Assembly (NCBI RefSeq): GCF_963259705.1
Contig: NC_081848.1
Coordinates: 50,801,408-50,865,407 of the forward strand
Direction: 5' to 3'
Length of the DNA: 64,000 nucleotides
Origin: Myotis daubentonii
Taxonomy: Eukaryota; Chordata; Mammalia; Chiroptera; Vespertilionidae
Numbering within the stretch: position 1 is the stretch's first letter; each line of letters opens with the position of its first letter. This document shows positions 46,290-58,200 of the stretch, in pieces. The translations under genes were made by a program, and so were the position numbers. The notes beneath the pieces are model-generated. The model had not been told where the DNA came from and did not search any database. It saw only the letters and a program-made list of their open reading frames with translations.

Positions 46290-47130
46290 GTCAACTAGGA
46301 TTTCACCAAGTGAACAGAGTCTGGCTGGGCATTCTAGACAGAGGGCACAGGGAGGGAGGCATGAAGGAGTTGGGTTTACCAGGGAACTGCGGCTGGCTCG
46401 GTAAGTCTAGAGTGGGAGGCGTCGGCGCAGTGGGGAGAGGGCAGAGGGCAGGCGGGAAAGCAGGGGAGGCGGGGATCATGGTGTGTCTTGTTTGCTTTAC
46501 TGAGATGTTTGGACTCCACCCTGGAGATTGTCAGGGAGCTGTTGAAGGATTTGAAACGGGAATGGAACCTGACCAAGTGTGCATTTTTGATATGAAGATC
46601 TCTCTGGCAGCAGCTCAAGGAGTAGGCTGGTGGATTGGAGGGAGATGACCTGGAAGCAGGAAAGGCGTGTATGAGATTTTGAGAGTTCCAGGTGAGAGCA
46701 AGAAGGAGGTAAGGGATGGGGCTACTGAGGAGGCAGCACTGGTGACTGGCTGGCTCTGTGAGATGAGGGGAAGGGGCCAGAGAAAGTGACTCCACGGGTT
46801 TGGCTCAAGAATCAGGATGCAGATGGTGCTGTTCCCTGAGGTGGGGGTGAGGTGGTTGAATTTGTGCACATTTTTAAGGAACAGGGCGGGGGGCGGGGAG
46901 AAGGTAAATGGACTGTGTGTGAGTTCTACAGGAGAGTCAAGGAAATATGTCACTGGCAGTTGACATAAGGGCCTGGAATGCAGCAGGGAAATATATGTCA
47001 AGGGATAGCTTGGGGGTCATCCGGACATAGATGCTGGTTGAACTACAGGTGTGTTTAGGTCCTTGAGAGCGAGAGGAGGGTGAAGATCAGAACCTTGGGA
47101 CACAGCAAAAGTTCAGGGGCAGGTGGAGAG
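46290..47130 (-). repeat. L2-like segment, long and diverged
   Basis: GGCACAGGGAGGGAGGCATG, GACTCCACCCTGGAGATTGT and GACCAAGTGTGCATTTTTGA look like the interior 3' half of L2. Confidence 0.5.
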
Positions 47131-47519
47131 AGACAAGTTTGCAAAAGCTGACAATAGGCAGAGACCAGAGCAAGATAAAGTCCTATAAGTGATGACTGGA
47201 TTTAGCAACAGAGAGGGTGGTTGGTGGTGACCTTGGGCACGATGCCTGGGGTGGGCTATGTGTGTGAGTGGAAACGAGATTGTGGTGGATTGAAGGGTCA
47301 GTGGAGGTGAGAAAATGGATGTTGGCAGACTAGACTCCTCTGTTGGGAAGCCAGGCTGTGAAGAGAAGGCGGGAGAGCGCCGTTTTCTTTTCTCCAGGCA
47401 AAGTGAATGTGGCTCTGACTGTGGTTGAATTTGTGCACATTTTTGAGAATGATTTCACTTGGTAAATTCACAAATCAGAAAGAAACTACACCTTTATCAG
47501 GCAATGAAACACCCCCCCC

Positions 47520-47660
47520 CCCGCCTCTTTTTTTGTTGATTTTAGAGCGAGAGGAAAGGAGAGAGAGGGGAGTGTCAAATCAGGGATCAAATCACAACCT
47601 AGGTATGTGCCCTGCCCAGGAATCGAACCCTCAACCTTTTGTGTCACCCGGCCAGGACCC
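47520..47660 (-). mobile_element. Degenerate tRNA-derived SINE
   Basis: TTGTTGATTTTAGAGCGAGAG, GTGCCCTGCCCAGGAATCG and GTGTCACCCGGCCAGGAC can be aligned to the other bat SINEs. The GA region and head are shortened. A C-run adjoins it on the left. Confidence 0.65.
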
Positions 47661-49249
47661 CCATTTCTTAAATTTGAGAAATGTGGTCACTTGGCACAAT
47701 TCTTCAAAATGGGGGTGCTTTTGGAAGACAGAGTCCATGAGACACAGCTGGGTTGTGAGTTCCCAGGTCCACTGCTCTGCAGCCTTCCCAGCTCCTGGGT
47801 GTGGTGCTGTGTGCAGAGTGAGCAGGTGGCGGCGTTGAGAAATCCTTTTCCAGTTCACTTTTCCATGACTTCTATACCTCCTCCCCAGCATCCCTCTCTA
47901 CCCTCCTGACTAATTACTAGAGTTCAAGTCCCTGAGGCCTAATTTCAGCAAGTTGGGAGCTGTAGCGTGATCCCGATACAAAGGTTCACCTGGGGAGTGC
48001 CTTTAAGTGTGTGCTGCGCAAAGACTTGGTGGAAATACCAGTAAGCTCTTAGCCGTCTCGTGTCAGCATAAGGTAGCCCAAGGAAAGAATGAGCCACCCT
48101 CGCCATCCATGTGAAAATGCACCAATTTCTGCCGTGGCTGAGCTGGTGCTATGTGAGGGCAGTGGGACTTGTCCCCAGAGCACTTAGTGACACATCTGTG
48201 AGCCTGACCTGAGAGGCGCCTCTATTTAATCCTCCCAGGACTCGCTGTTGTTTATGACTTGCTCAGGGAGTGCTCAGTGACTCAGAAGTCCACGTTCCTT
48301 CCATCACAGCACACAGGCTTCCAGGGACTCAGTGGAGGACGCAGGGAGTTACTGAACCCCAGGAAGTGCCCTAGCCTCTTCGTCCTATTCTCCTGTCTTA
48401 TTCCATTTTCAGATAGGGAAGGGATGTGCTTTCCAAGCCTGGGGTGTGTGTGTGTGTGTGTGGTGCTTAAGGTCAGGAGAGGGCAAGTTTATTTCCGAGG
48501 GTCAACAACTTTTCCGGGATATCGAGGTCCTAAGCGAAGGGAAGAGAGAATAAGACAGAACTGGTGGTTTGGGATGTTAATCCCTGTGTGGTCAACCTTC
48601 TTCTTGGAGGGAGCTTTCCGACGTAGGCCACATTGACATGCCCTCAGTTCACCCACTGTGTCACTTAATGTGGTGCTCCCTGCCTCACAGACGCACCCTC
48701 AATTCTCAGGGGCTCCACATACATTTAAGTGTATTTCTCACATATGTGACGTTCCTGGTTGTAGAGGGCTTTCCTTCCAGGGGTCTGGCTCCTTTCTGCT
48801 CATGGCTTTGCCATCTTCAGCTTGTGGTTTCAAGGCTGCTGTGCCCTGGCAGAGTGGGAGGGGCAGAGAGGAGACCAGGGGAGGGTCCCATGGTTTGGCC
48901 TTAGAAGTGTTATAAGGTCGTTTCTGCTCACATTCCATTATTACCTAGAACCTGGTCATGGGGGATCACACAGCTGCAAAGAAGAGCCCAGTGTGTTAGC
49001 CTGTCTCTGCCACACCCACCAAGGCTTGAAAGTCACCTCTCAGCTGAGCGTTATTGGTGTATTTAGTTGCCACCGTCCTCATCTAATACTGCATCGCAAT
49101 CTCATTACTCCAGATCCTAGCATTTTGAGTTTAATGAAGGAAAGGTAGGCGAGTCTCATGAATTAAAGGGTCTAGAGCAGAGACCAAGTCCTTGATGTGG
49201 TGTGCGAGGGAGCACTTGTATTCCGCCTTCCACTTGGCGGGGGAGCAGG

Positions 49250-49475
49250 ATGGGTATGGTGGTTTAGGGTGTGGCCTCTGAACTCTGGCTCTGGGGCTTC
49301 AAGTAACAGGTTCACCACTTCTGGCCATGTGACCTGGGGCGAGTTGCTAATTTTTCTAATTCTTTGAAAAAGGGGGATAATAGTATATAGCAATGCCTTG
49401 GTGTGTTACAAGGATTCACTTAATACGTATAAAGCTTTTAAACATTGCTTGAGACTTCATAGATGCTCATTAAAT
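49250..49475 (+). repeat. MIR
   Basis: TTAGGGTGTGGCCTCTGAAC, CATGTGACCTGGGGCGAGTT, and the end TAGATGCTCATTAAATGTC. Confidence 0.88.
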
Positions 49476-50649
49476 GTCAGTGATGATTATGTTCCCTGGG
49501 CGGAACAGCCATTCATTCATTTAGCACACACTACATACAGAGGGCCTTGTGCTAGGAACTGGGAGGAGGGAAGTAAAAAGTAATTTCAACACAGAACTTG
49601 TAGTAGAGGTAAGTACAGGATGCTGCCTGTACCTATGAATTTGCTTATTCTGGGTACCTCCCACCATTCGTTTTGAGATAGGCTGGCCTCCTGGAGCTGT
49701 AAATTTCAAGTTCACAGTTTCCCTAGGCACCCACTGTGTGATCAAGATGATTCGGGGCACTTGGAGAATACACTAAGTTTTGTGGGTAGGATGGGCTCAG
49801 TGTGTGTGTGTTGAGATGTGTTATTTTGTCACCTCCTGGCCCATAACCTGGTATGCAGGTTTCTTTCTTGTGGGTTCACTGGCGAAGGGTATCGGCCTAC
49901 AGCTGAGATGGGTCAAAGGGGTCATCTTCCCGTTTCACCGGCACGGCTCCCTGGAAAGGGGTCTGCCTCACTAGACTGGGGGGCCTGTGGTCCGGAGAGC
50001 AGAGCAGCCTCGGGGGCCCATCCCTGACCTGCAAGAATGTAGGCCAATCCATGGAGTTAGCACACGTCGGGGCTTCTTGCAGGGTGGCCCTTTCTTTTCA
50101 GGAGAAGAGTAGCACTGCTGGTGTGGTGGGGCCACGCGGGCCGAGACCCTCACTTTAGTCAGGGAGAGAAGACCTCTGGCCTGAGAATGTGTATGGGGGA
50201 GAGGGCCATAAAAGTTTTGCATGCTTCTAATAGGAAATTTGGGAACTACAGAAAGGCATAAAGCTAAAAATAGAAATCATCTGAAATACCATTTCACACA
50301 CATAACCGCTGCTCACGGTCAGCTTGTTCCGTTCTCCCGCAGATATTGCTTTATGGAGCTGGGTCATATCGAGAGCCTGGAATGGTATCCTGCTTTTCCC
50401 TCTGCATCGGGGCATGAGCATTTTCCCTGGGTCAGATGTCTTTATAAATATTATTGCTAAAGGAGTGCCTAGTACTGGATTGTTTGGGTGCACCATAACT
50501 CATGAAACTACGCCCTGTCGTTGACAGTTTTGGACTCTGGGAGCCTGAAAGAACCTCAGAGACTACAGGCCTGAGTCCATTGAATTTACCCAGTGGTGCA
50601 GAGCAGGCAGGCCGCACCGTTTCCATCCACATGGTTCACGTTGACCCAT

Positions 50650-50840
50650 GACTAAGAGTGAGATGGAACTGGGTTCATTTCACAGCATCCCCCCTCGCTA
50701 CCTGTGGAGTATTGGGGAGGTTACTAACCTCTGTAAACCTGTCTTTTCTTCTGTCAAACACGGGTGCTTAAAGGAGCTCATGGATGTAAAGGGTCTGGGA
50801 CAGGGTGCGGCTGTCAGTGTCCTCATGAGGGCGGTGAGAG
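50650..50840 (+). repeat. MIR, diverged
   Basis: GGGGAGGTTACTAACCTCTG and CTTTTCTTCTGTCAAACACG. The 3' part is weak. Confidence 0.6.
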
Positions 50841-50992
50841 AGACAAGCTGTCTCCTTACGCCCAGACCAGACTTCTGCCACCTCAGAGGCTTTGGCTCTC
50901 TGAGAAGTTTCTTTGAAGGGAGGCCTAGAGGTACAAGTGAAAATGTGGAGCACTGGCTAGATATCCTTATGGAAAATGTTTAAAATATGTGT

Positions 50993-51184
50993 GGACACAC
51001 ATACACATGCACACATGTATGTACATATACACATGTTTATACACCCACACATAACTATATACACATATGCATTTATGCACACATGCGTGCCTGTACACAC
51101 TGCAGACACACATACAAATATACACATGTATATACACAAATACAAATATACACACATGCATATATACACATGCATATATATATG
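50993..51184 (+). repeat. Imperfect (ACACAT/ATAC)n microsatellite
   Basis: About 190 bp of alternating purine-pyrimidine sequence mixing CACACA, CATGCA and TATATA words. Confidence 0.9.
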
Positions 51185-51705
51185 ACAAACTTATACTTGC
51201 ATTAAAGAAAGGCAAGATGGACAAGTTCTGGGATGACTTTTATCCCCAATGCCTTTCTTACAGACCAAAAATGAAGAGGTGGGCGAAGAGAGAGAGAGAG
51301 AGAGAGAGACTCCCTACCCCATTCCACTGATTTGTTGCGAGGACTCCCTAGGATATGCAGGTGAAAGAGCCTGGCCTGTTGTGGGCCTCTGATGGTGTTG
51401 GCTTCCCTCCTGGCACTGTGACTGGTCAGCATGCAGGTCTCTGCCTCGCTGTGGGGGCTGAAGGTGATCTTGGGATCCGTTACTGTGAGTGATTCCATGA
51501 GGAATGGGTGGAGTTGAGGGAGGAGAATGTATGAGGTCGCTTTAAGCCAGCCCAATGGGGTCAACTCACTATTGAGAAAGAGAGAGGAGAGGGCTGGGGC
51601 TGGAAGGGCAAGGGCCACATGACCGTGGGCTCTCGGTAGAGGAACAGCATAGAGGCCCAGGCCTGCAGCAGAACCGGAGCCTCTTTCCTGAGTTCCCTAC
51701 ACTGG

Positions 51706-51781
51706 GACAGTGTAGACAGAGGGCAGTGTAGACAGAGGACAGTGTAGACAGAGGGCAGTGTAGACAGAGGGCAGTGCAGAG
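51706..51781 (+). repeat. Short minisatellite, 16-bp unit, nearly 5 copies
   Basis: The unit GGCAGTGTAGACAGAG repeats with a G/A alternation at the second base (GG/GA). Confidence 0.9.
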
Positions 51782-53384
51782 GCCCTTGCTGCAGGCTGGG
51801 AACCTGTGTGGGCTGTCACAGTTCACCTCTTGGACGTTTCATCAGCCTTCCTAGTGGGGCCCCAGCGGCATGTGCAGGGAGATTCTGTGTTCAGGTCTGT
51901 GCTCAGTGCACGTGGAAGGGCTCTGACTGCCCGGGGTGGTCAGAGAGGAGTCGTTGGAGAGGCAGAGTGACCTCGCCGAGGCTGTCCTCTAGTCAGGGCG
52001 GCAAGGGTGGAGCAGCCACCCCGGAGGCAGCGTGCTCTTCATTGGGGTAGGTGACCAAGGAAAGGCAGGGACCCCTGGCTGGAAGGAGATTACAAGGAAA
52101 ACAAGGGGGCCCTTTCAGTCCCTTCCCAGCCCTGGGAGTTACCCCTTTCGGTTCACGCCGGTTGCCACATGCCCTCATAGAAGGAAAGCCAGGCCTCCCT
52201 GGGCCAGCTGAGATGAGTCTTCTGGTGCCACCTGTAACCAGGTGCCCTGCCCATGCTGGGCCCTGCAGACAAGCAGCATGTATGGGCATTGTTTCCCGCC
52301 GCCGGAGCTCTGATGAGCGCCTGCCTTATCTCAGGTGTTGATCCAGGAAGCCATGACTGAAGGTCTTCCATGTTCAAGGCACAGAACCAGCGCTCCTAGT
52401 CCTTCCAGCCACTGTGTGAGCACACGGGGGGCAGCACCCTCCTTTCATTGCTAAGGAAACCGGCCCTGCCCAGCGGCCTCTTGATGAGGTACACCTGGGA
52501 GGTGATACGTTGGAATGGGGAGTTTGTTAGTGTCAGTAGCAAGAGGGGCTAGTTTTTAGATTGCATTGACCTGGAAACGTATCTTATCTGTAATCCTTGA
52601 GGGTGGGGTTGAGGGTTGAGCTTTTCTCCTGAGCCGAATTGCTGCTTTGTGGGAAGGTTCTGCCCAGGGTCCCTCAAGCCCTCCTTCAGTTTTTATAGGG
52701 CTCCACTGTTTACCCACCACCTACCTGGTCACACCATTTGATGTCATTTGGCAGGTGCTGAGGCCCAGGCAAGGAGAAGGCGTGACAGTCCCAAATGTGA
52801 GCGCACTGGCAACTCTTCAGCCAGGAGGCTCTTTCTCTAACTTGAGAGGTGCTCAGGGACTCTGCATAAACCTGCACTTGTCTCCCAGATGCCATGAGCC
52901 AAGCCCATCACTAGTGTGTCACGGAGTTTTAGTTTGTAGCAGCCAGAGGCAGGGAAAGGGAGTTGCTCTGTGACTCATGAAGTCACATAGGCAGAACCAC
53001 AAATAAGGGACTTCAGTTGGCAAAAACCAAATTGCTTCAAGGCTATTCTTGGAAACTAAAGCATCACATCTTGTTTCTTCCCAGAAAAATGCAGAAACCT
53101 TTCATATTTTGGGGGGTAGCTGGTTTTATTTATATTGCATATCAGACTCCCAAAAGGCAACAGCTGGGGGGTGGTTGACAAGAAAGACTTTAAACAAGAG
53201 CTATTTCCCAGGATCCTCTGGTTTAATTCATCCTTGACCTTCTCCTTTTGGGGAAGGAAAGGGGTAACCTCCAAAAATATGACACTCCAGTTTCTGGAAG
53301 AAAAAGCTTGAAGCTTGGACACAAACTCCCAGAGCCCTTCTAAGTCAGCCTTTCCATTTCATTAATAAAACCACCTCGCACCAG

Positions 53385-53520
53385 GTATGTTTTCAGGTCA
53401 TTACCCAGATGTCCTCGTCTATGTTTCCCCACTGTATATACGGGGAACTTAAAACCCAGAAGTTAAGTTAGGTGTCCAAGGGGACACAGATAGGAAGTAG
53501 ATTTGAACTGAATTGAAAGG
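53385..53520 (-). repeat. MIR
   Basis: ACGGGGAACTTAAAACCCAG and AAGGGGACACAGATAGGAAG. Confidence 0.65.
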
Positions 53521-53565
53521 CCACAGCCTGAATTTATACAGACATAAATTCAGAGAGGAATTTGT

Positions 53566-53760
53566 TTCAGAGAGGAAGGGAGAGGGAGAGAGAAAGAGAA
53601 ACATCAATGATGAGAGAGAATCACTGATCAGCTGCCTCTGACACGCCCCCTACTGGGGACGGAGCCCACAACCCCGGCATGTGCCTTTGACTGGAATCAA
53701 ACCCGGGACTCTTCAGTCTGCAGGCCGACCCTCTATCCACTGAGCCAAACCAGCTAGAGC
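53566..53760 (-). mobile_element. Ves SINE lacking the T-rich end, CTCF-like core intact
   Basis: It begins abruptly in CAGAGAGGAAGGGAGAGGG without the usual poly-T and TTTTATTGA block, and ends CCACTGAGCCAAACCAGC. No clear target duplication is seen, so the left end may have been deleted after insertion. Confidence 0.88.
53643..53656 (-). promoter_or_regulatory. CTCF-core-like motif in Ves SINE
   Basis: Same 14-mer as at 31753, in a second Ves copy about 3.7 kb upstream of the MICAL2 coding exon. Confidence 0.35.
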
Positions 53761-53894
53761 TAAAGTTTTAAAGTATACAATTCCTCAATCTGGGAAGCTA
53801 GTCCTAGTGGTTATCAATTGTGTTCCTTTTTCTCTTTCTTTTGGTTTGATAAGGTTAGGGCCTGTAAGAAATTCTTCTATTCAGTAATGAGTGC

Positions 53895-54090
53895 TGGGTA
53901 TCATGTAGCCAGCAGGTGCTGAATACTTCACCTGCATGGTCTAAAGTAACCCTTACAGCCCTGTGAGTGAGTGAGTGTTATCCCTACGTTACACACAAGA
54001 ACGCAGGCTGAGATAGATTAGATAACACGCCACTGGTCACATGGCAAGAACATATGACCAGATCCACACCCGAGTTTGCCAGACTCTAAA
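53895..54090 (-). repeat. MIR
   Basis: GCAGGTGCTGAATACTTCAC, TTACACACAAGAACGCAGGC and CCACTGGTCACATGGCAAG. Confidence 0.7.
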
Positions 54091-55949
54091 TATTCTGCTG
54101 TTCTTCTGTGAGAAGCCTACCCACAGGGGTATTAGTCATTGTTAGGGTCTTGGACTTAACTGGTTTTAAAGGCTGAGGCTGGACCCTTGAGATCAGGGAG
54201 GCAGGTCAGAGCCTGGTACGGGCTGTGGGGTATGGTCCAAGGCAGCGCTTATCTTCTGCTGTCTGGCCGTCTCCCTCCACCTCCCTTATCTCACTCCAGA
54301 TAAGAGCTGGTTCCTCGAGCTCCCACGCCCACCCAGCGCCCTCAGCACCACCTTTGGCTCTGTCTACTGGAGGCCTAAGATTAAGCTGTGCATTATTCTT
54401 TTGTGGGGAGGAGAAGAGGCAGCCGGGGGTTGGGAGGAGACAGGTTCTTCCAGTTTGTAAATGATTCTCTGGCAGTCAGGCCTGGCTTGATACCTCTAAA
54501 CACTTCACCATTTTAGACGAGGCGGAGTTGGCTACGTGCAGAACTGATTTACAGAACGATTTTTCAAACTGGTGAGTTCCCTGATGCAAACCCGCCCCAT
54601 GTCATGGGCACAGCACACATTTCCACACCTACCGAGTGCCTCCCGGAGCCAGGCTCTGCTGTCACTCGTGTATCCCGCCCTTCCCAGCAGCCCTGCAAGG
54701 TGCAGCTGTCACCTGTCTCTTACAAAAGAAGCCACCGAGGCTCAGGACTTCTGTGGCTTGTGCGAGGCCATGTGGGCAGTGAGGGGCCAGGCTGAGCTTT
54801 GGACTCGGGCCTGGGGCTTTCTCTGCACCACCCGCCCATCCTCGGAAAGGACTGCAGGCTCCAAGTCCTTTTCTATTTGCCGGTCAGCGACTGCATTTTT
54901 TGTTCAGTGCCGGGCAGAGAAGTGGTTCCAAAGATAAAGACTGAGGATATTAATACTCTCTGTAAAGCAAACGAGCCTTGCTCTCTGTTTATGCTCTCTG
55001 GGTGGCAAGTGTTGGACGGGGGAAAGCTGAAACACAGTAGGAGGCAGCGTTTATGTGAGTGATGCCAAAGTGAGCATCTCGGACAATAAAGAAGCTGGGA
55101 GGGCATCTGTGAGGAACAAAACGCCGTACCAGTGCCAGGCATGCTCAGGGCCAGCTTTCCAAGTCTGCTGAATTTGCTGAGTTGCAGGGACCAGAGCAGC
55201 CAGGTACGTTCTCAGGGAGGATGGAGGGCCGGCTGAGGAGTGGAACTTGGCGAGGCCTGGGTCAGGGAACGTGCTGTTCTCCCTTCAGCCAAGCAAGGTG
55301 CAAGCATGGTGCAGGAGCTCTTGGGGAAAGAGGGCGGGCTCTTATTCTATTGCCGTGCCCCCTCCCCTGCCAGTATCTGGGAGTCTGGTGTCTGGAGAGC
55401 GTGTCTGTCCCCAGCAAGCTGCTCCCTGCAGGTGGAGCTCAGCCAGGCTGCCACACAGGATTCACGGGTGAGCTGTCTCCTTGCTCTCCCCTGCCTTCCT
55501 CACTGTCACCTGGGCAGCCACTTAGCTGCCTCCTTCTCCAGTCCACTCCCTGGCCGCTCATCTTCCCAAAACTTCTCTCAGCCCTTGCTCATGTCCTGTA
55601 CACCAGGGCTCACTCCATGATCTGCCCTGGGCGTCCCCACTACCCCTTGTCACGCATCCTGAACTCCTAGCGAGTTGAACTTGCAGTCGTTCTTGCAGCT
55701 GTCTTGGCTCTTTCCGAAGGCACACCTTTGTGTGGTGTTTACATGGACCTAAACGTACATCCCCAGTTATCTAGTGAAAACTAGAAAGCATTTTGGCATT
55801 TCCCTCTCAGGGCTCCTCTGGCTCTGCTGGCCACCTCCTGCTCTGGGCTTGGGCGCACTGTGTTCGTATTCTACAAGGGCTTGCCCATCGTCTTGTAATC
55901 AACTCTTTAGGTGCCTGTCTCCCTCACTCTGTATTCCCAGCACATAGGG

Positions 55950-56154
55950 CAGGGGTGGGGAACCTTTTATCTGCCAAGGGCCGTTTGGCTATTTATGACA
56001 TCATTCTCGGGCCATACAAGATTACCAATTTAAAAATTAGCCGGCTATATTTGGTCAAACATTTAATTAGCTCGCCCCTAACGCCTTGGCAGGGCCAGAC
56101 CAAATGATTTTGATGGCTTTATACAGCCCACAGGCTGGATGTACCCTGCCCCTG
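55950..56154. mobile_element. Non-autonomous hAT element, CAGGGGTGGGGAACC family
   Basis: It starts CAGGGGTGGGGAACC and ends TACCCTGCCCCTG. The flanks ACATAGGG (55942-55949) and TCCTAGGG (56155-56162) match at six of eight positions. The interior phrase GGCTATTTATGACATCATTC and the absence of coding potential fit a hAT MITE. Confidence 0.72.
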
Positions 56155-57386
56155 TCCTAGGGTGATGCGTGGCTCTTGCTAAGACACTAGTAATTGTTGC
56201 TGAGTGAGTGAGTAAAGGACTAAGGGAGAGGATAAACACCGGTCTCTCTCTGCTTTTAGTATTATAAAGCCAGCCTGCAATCCGAATGCACCCATAATAG
56301 TGTTCCCATCTGGAGAGTGGGAAGCCGCCCAGCCTGAGGGCCTTGTCGCTGTGTTTGCTGACCTCCCCCTGCCAGGCCTCCGTCTGGGGCAGCTCGGTGT
56401 GCCCTATCCTCTCATGCACAGCCCCCTCCAGCCCTCCTGACAGCGGGGCAGGCCCCAGCTCCTCCTTGCTCGTCTCCATGCACTAGTTTTGGATTCTAGA
56501 AAAATAGCTGGTGCTTTGGAAAATCAGCTCTAACTTATTTTTGTTCCTTTGAAACTTAAATGACTTTCCCAAGAAATGCCTGAGGTTAGAGTGGTACAGA
56601 GAGAAAGGACGGTGGCCAAAACCCAGGCAAGCTATTTTTGTGACACGAATGAACACCCATTGCATTTTTCCTCCCGTCAGCCCGAGCACTTGTTCCAAAG
56701 AGCTCACGGCTCAGGCTTACAAAGCACAGGCGCCTCTCTGCACAGGAGGGGACCCACGTGCCTCCCTGTCCTTCTCCGAGGGAGGTCGATGCTGTGAGCC
56801 CAGCAGACACCAGGAACAGAGAGAAGTTGCTGTTGTCTGTATGGGAGAAAGACCTGTCCTCTGGTAACCAACGAAAGAGACTTAAAGATTGATGTCTAAC
56901 AACAGGTGACGTGGTCATGGGACCTCGGGAGGCATGTGCTTGGGTTTTGGGGGGGGGGGGGGCTGTGTACTAATGTGTGGCCAGGTGGCATTGTATCAGG
57001 CAACGAATTTGCAGCAGGAATTATAGAATTTTAATGGTGATAAATCTAGAGTGCTTTTCTTTTTGTTGTTGTTGTTGTTTTTTCCTTTGACTAGTTACTA
57101 TTTCTAGAACCATCTGGCTCACAGCAAAATTGACCAGGTAATGTTGACACCAGCCAGCTATAGCTCGGAGCTACCTGGTTCTTGTCAGCCAGTGAGAGGA
57201 GTGGGGAGAGGGTGCCAGCAGGCAGCATTGCCAGGGTAGACAGTACGGTTGTACATTTTCTATGGATTTTTTTTATGTTTCGCATGAAGTATTCTGGTTA
57301 GCACCTTAAAGGAATTTTATTTGCTCCCCCCGCACTCATCCCTGCCCACCCTTGGAGCTCACCTCTGCCTCCGCCTACCTTTGCAG

Positions 57387-57727
57387 GTGTGACGTTGCTC
57401 CGGGTCCTTCATGGTGTCCTCCTCCGTCTTCTCCTCACCACTGCGCCACGCGGCTCCTGAAACATGGGGGAAAACGAGGACGAGAAGCAGAGCCAGGCCG
57501 GGCAGATTTTTGAGAACTTTGTCCAGGCTTCCACATGCAAAGGCACCCTCCAGGCCTTCAACATCCTCACGCGGCACCTGGACCTAGACCCCCTGGACCA
57601 CAGGAACTTTTATTCCAAGCTCAAGTCCAAAGTGACCTCTTGGAAGGCCAAAGCGCTGTGGCACAAACTGGACAAGCGTGGATCCCACAAGGAGTATAAG
57701 CGAGGGAAGTCGTGCGTGAACACCAAG
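57387..57727 (+). CDS. MICAL2: MICAL2 first coding exon (5'-UTR tail plus codons 1-88)
   Basis: This exon starts the open frame of MICAL2, a microtubule-associated monooxygenase/calponin/LIM protein. In the family, the N-terminal FAD domain uses NADPH and oxygen to oxidise actin Met44/Met47, which disassembles filaments; nuclear MICAL2 promotes MRTF/SRF transcription. The ATG is at 57464 with a strong Kozak context (A at -3, G at +4). An in-frame TGA lies two codons upstream (57458-57460), so the start is fixed. The 88 residues begin MGENEDEKQ, include the stretch [20 protein letters not shown], and end in NTK. This recognisably fits MICAL2 rather than MICAL1 or MICAL3. Acceptor: a C/T-rich tract ending TTTGCAG at 57380-57386. 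Donor: AAG|GTAAGG at 57727/57728, phase 0. The GxGxxG FAD motif should follow in the next exon, beyond the window. Coding content within the exon is 57464-57727; the frame that continues to 57796 is intron read-through. No frameshift or premature stop is seen. Confidence 0.96.
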
Positions 57728-57994
57728 GTAAGGGGACCGGCGTGCGGGCGTTTCTTACCCTCGTGGGGCGTGTGGGCTGACTTGCTGAGAGGGTAGGAAG
57801 CTGTTGCCATTTGGACAGTCTAAGGTTTTCAACAGGAGTGGGTGTGGGTGTGTTTTCTTGCCTTCTCAGTTGCAGGTTTTCTTTGCCCGAACGTATTCGG
57901 ATTGGGAGTTTCCATCTTATCATGGTGGCTTAACAACTCTTCTTGTGCCCTCTCCAAGGAAGAGAAAATAAAGGCATGCTTGGTATTATTCTAC

Positions 57995-58200
57995 TTCTAT
58001 GACGACTGCTAGTAGCTGCTATTTATTGAGCAACATCTGTGTGCTAGGCACTTAATGTACACAGTTTCATCGAACACCCACAGTAGTCCACTGGGTCATT
58101 TTAGAGATATAGACACTGAAAAGTCAATTGTCTTGCCCAAGGTCACATAATTAGAAGGCAACCTTGATCTGATCCTAGAGCTTAAGCCCTAAATTCCATG
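57995..58200 (-). repeat. MIR
   Basis: CTGCTATTTATTGAGCAACA, GTGTGCTAGGCACTTAATGT and TTGCCCAAGGTCACATAATT. It is the first repeat after the MICAL2 coding exon. Confidence 0.88.

Larger units (their letters stand above)
7351..57386 (+). other. Inferred MICAL2 intron 1 region
   Basis: This is about 50 kb between the CpG island and the acceptor at 57386. It is built of dispersed repeats (listed separately) and unique sequence. Unique stretches longer than 300 bp in which I see no gene are: 11.58-12.95, 13.6-14.8, 16.13-17.06, 20.58-21.2, 21.42-22.08, 22.66-23.37, 28.09-29.37, 30.0-31.64, 33.34-35.18, 35.25-37.55, 42.2-43.57, 47.66-49.24, 51.8-53.38, 54.1-55.94 and 56.16-57.38 kb. Confidence 0.6.

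Noticed and set aside
50993..51184. Possible Z-DNA or regulatory element in ACACAT repeats
   Set aside because: It is an imperfect dinucleotide microsatellite of a common kind, and nothing sets it apart.
57728..57796. Extension of the MICAL2 frame past codon 88
   Set aside because: It reads through the GTAAGG donor into intron; family proteins continue with the FAD-binding motif, which is absent here.
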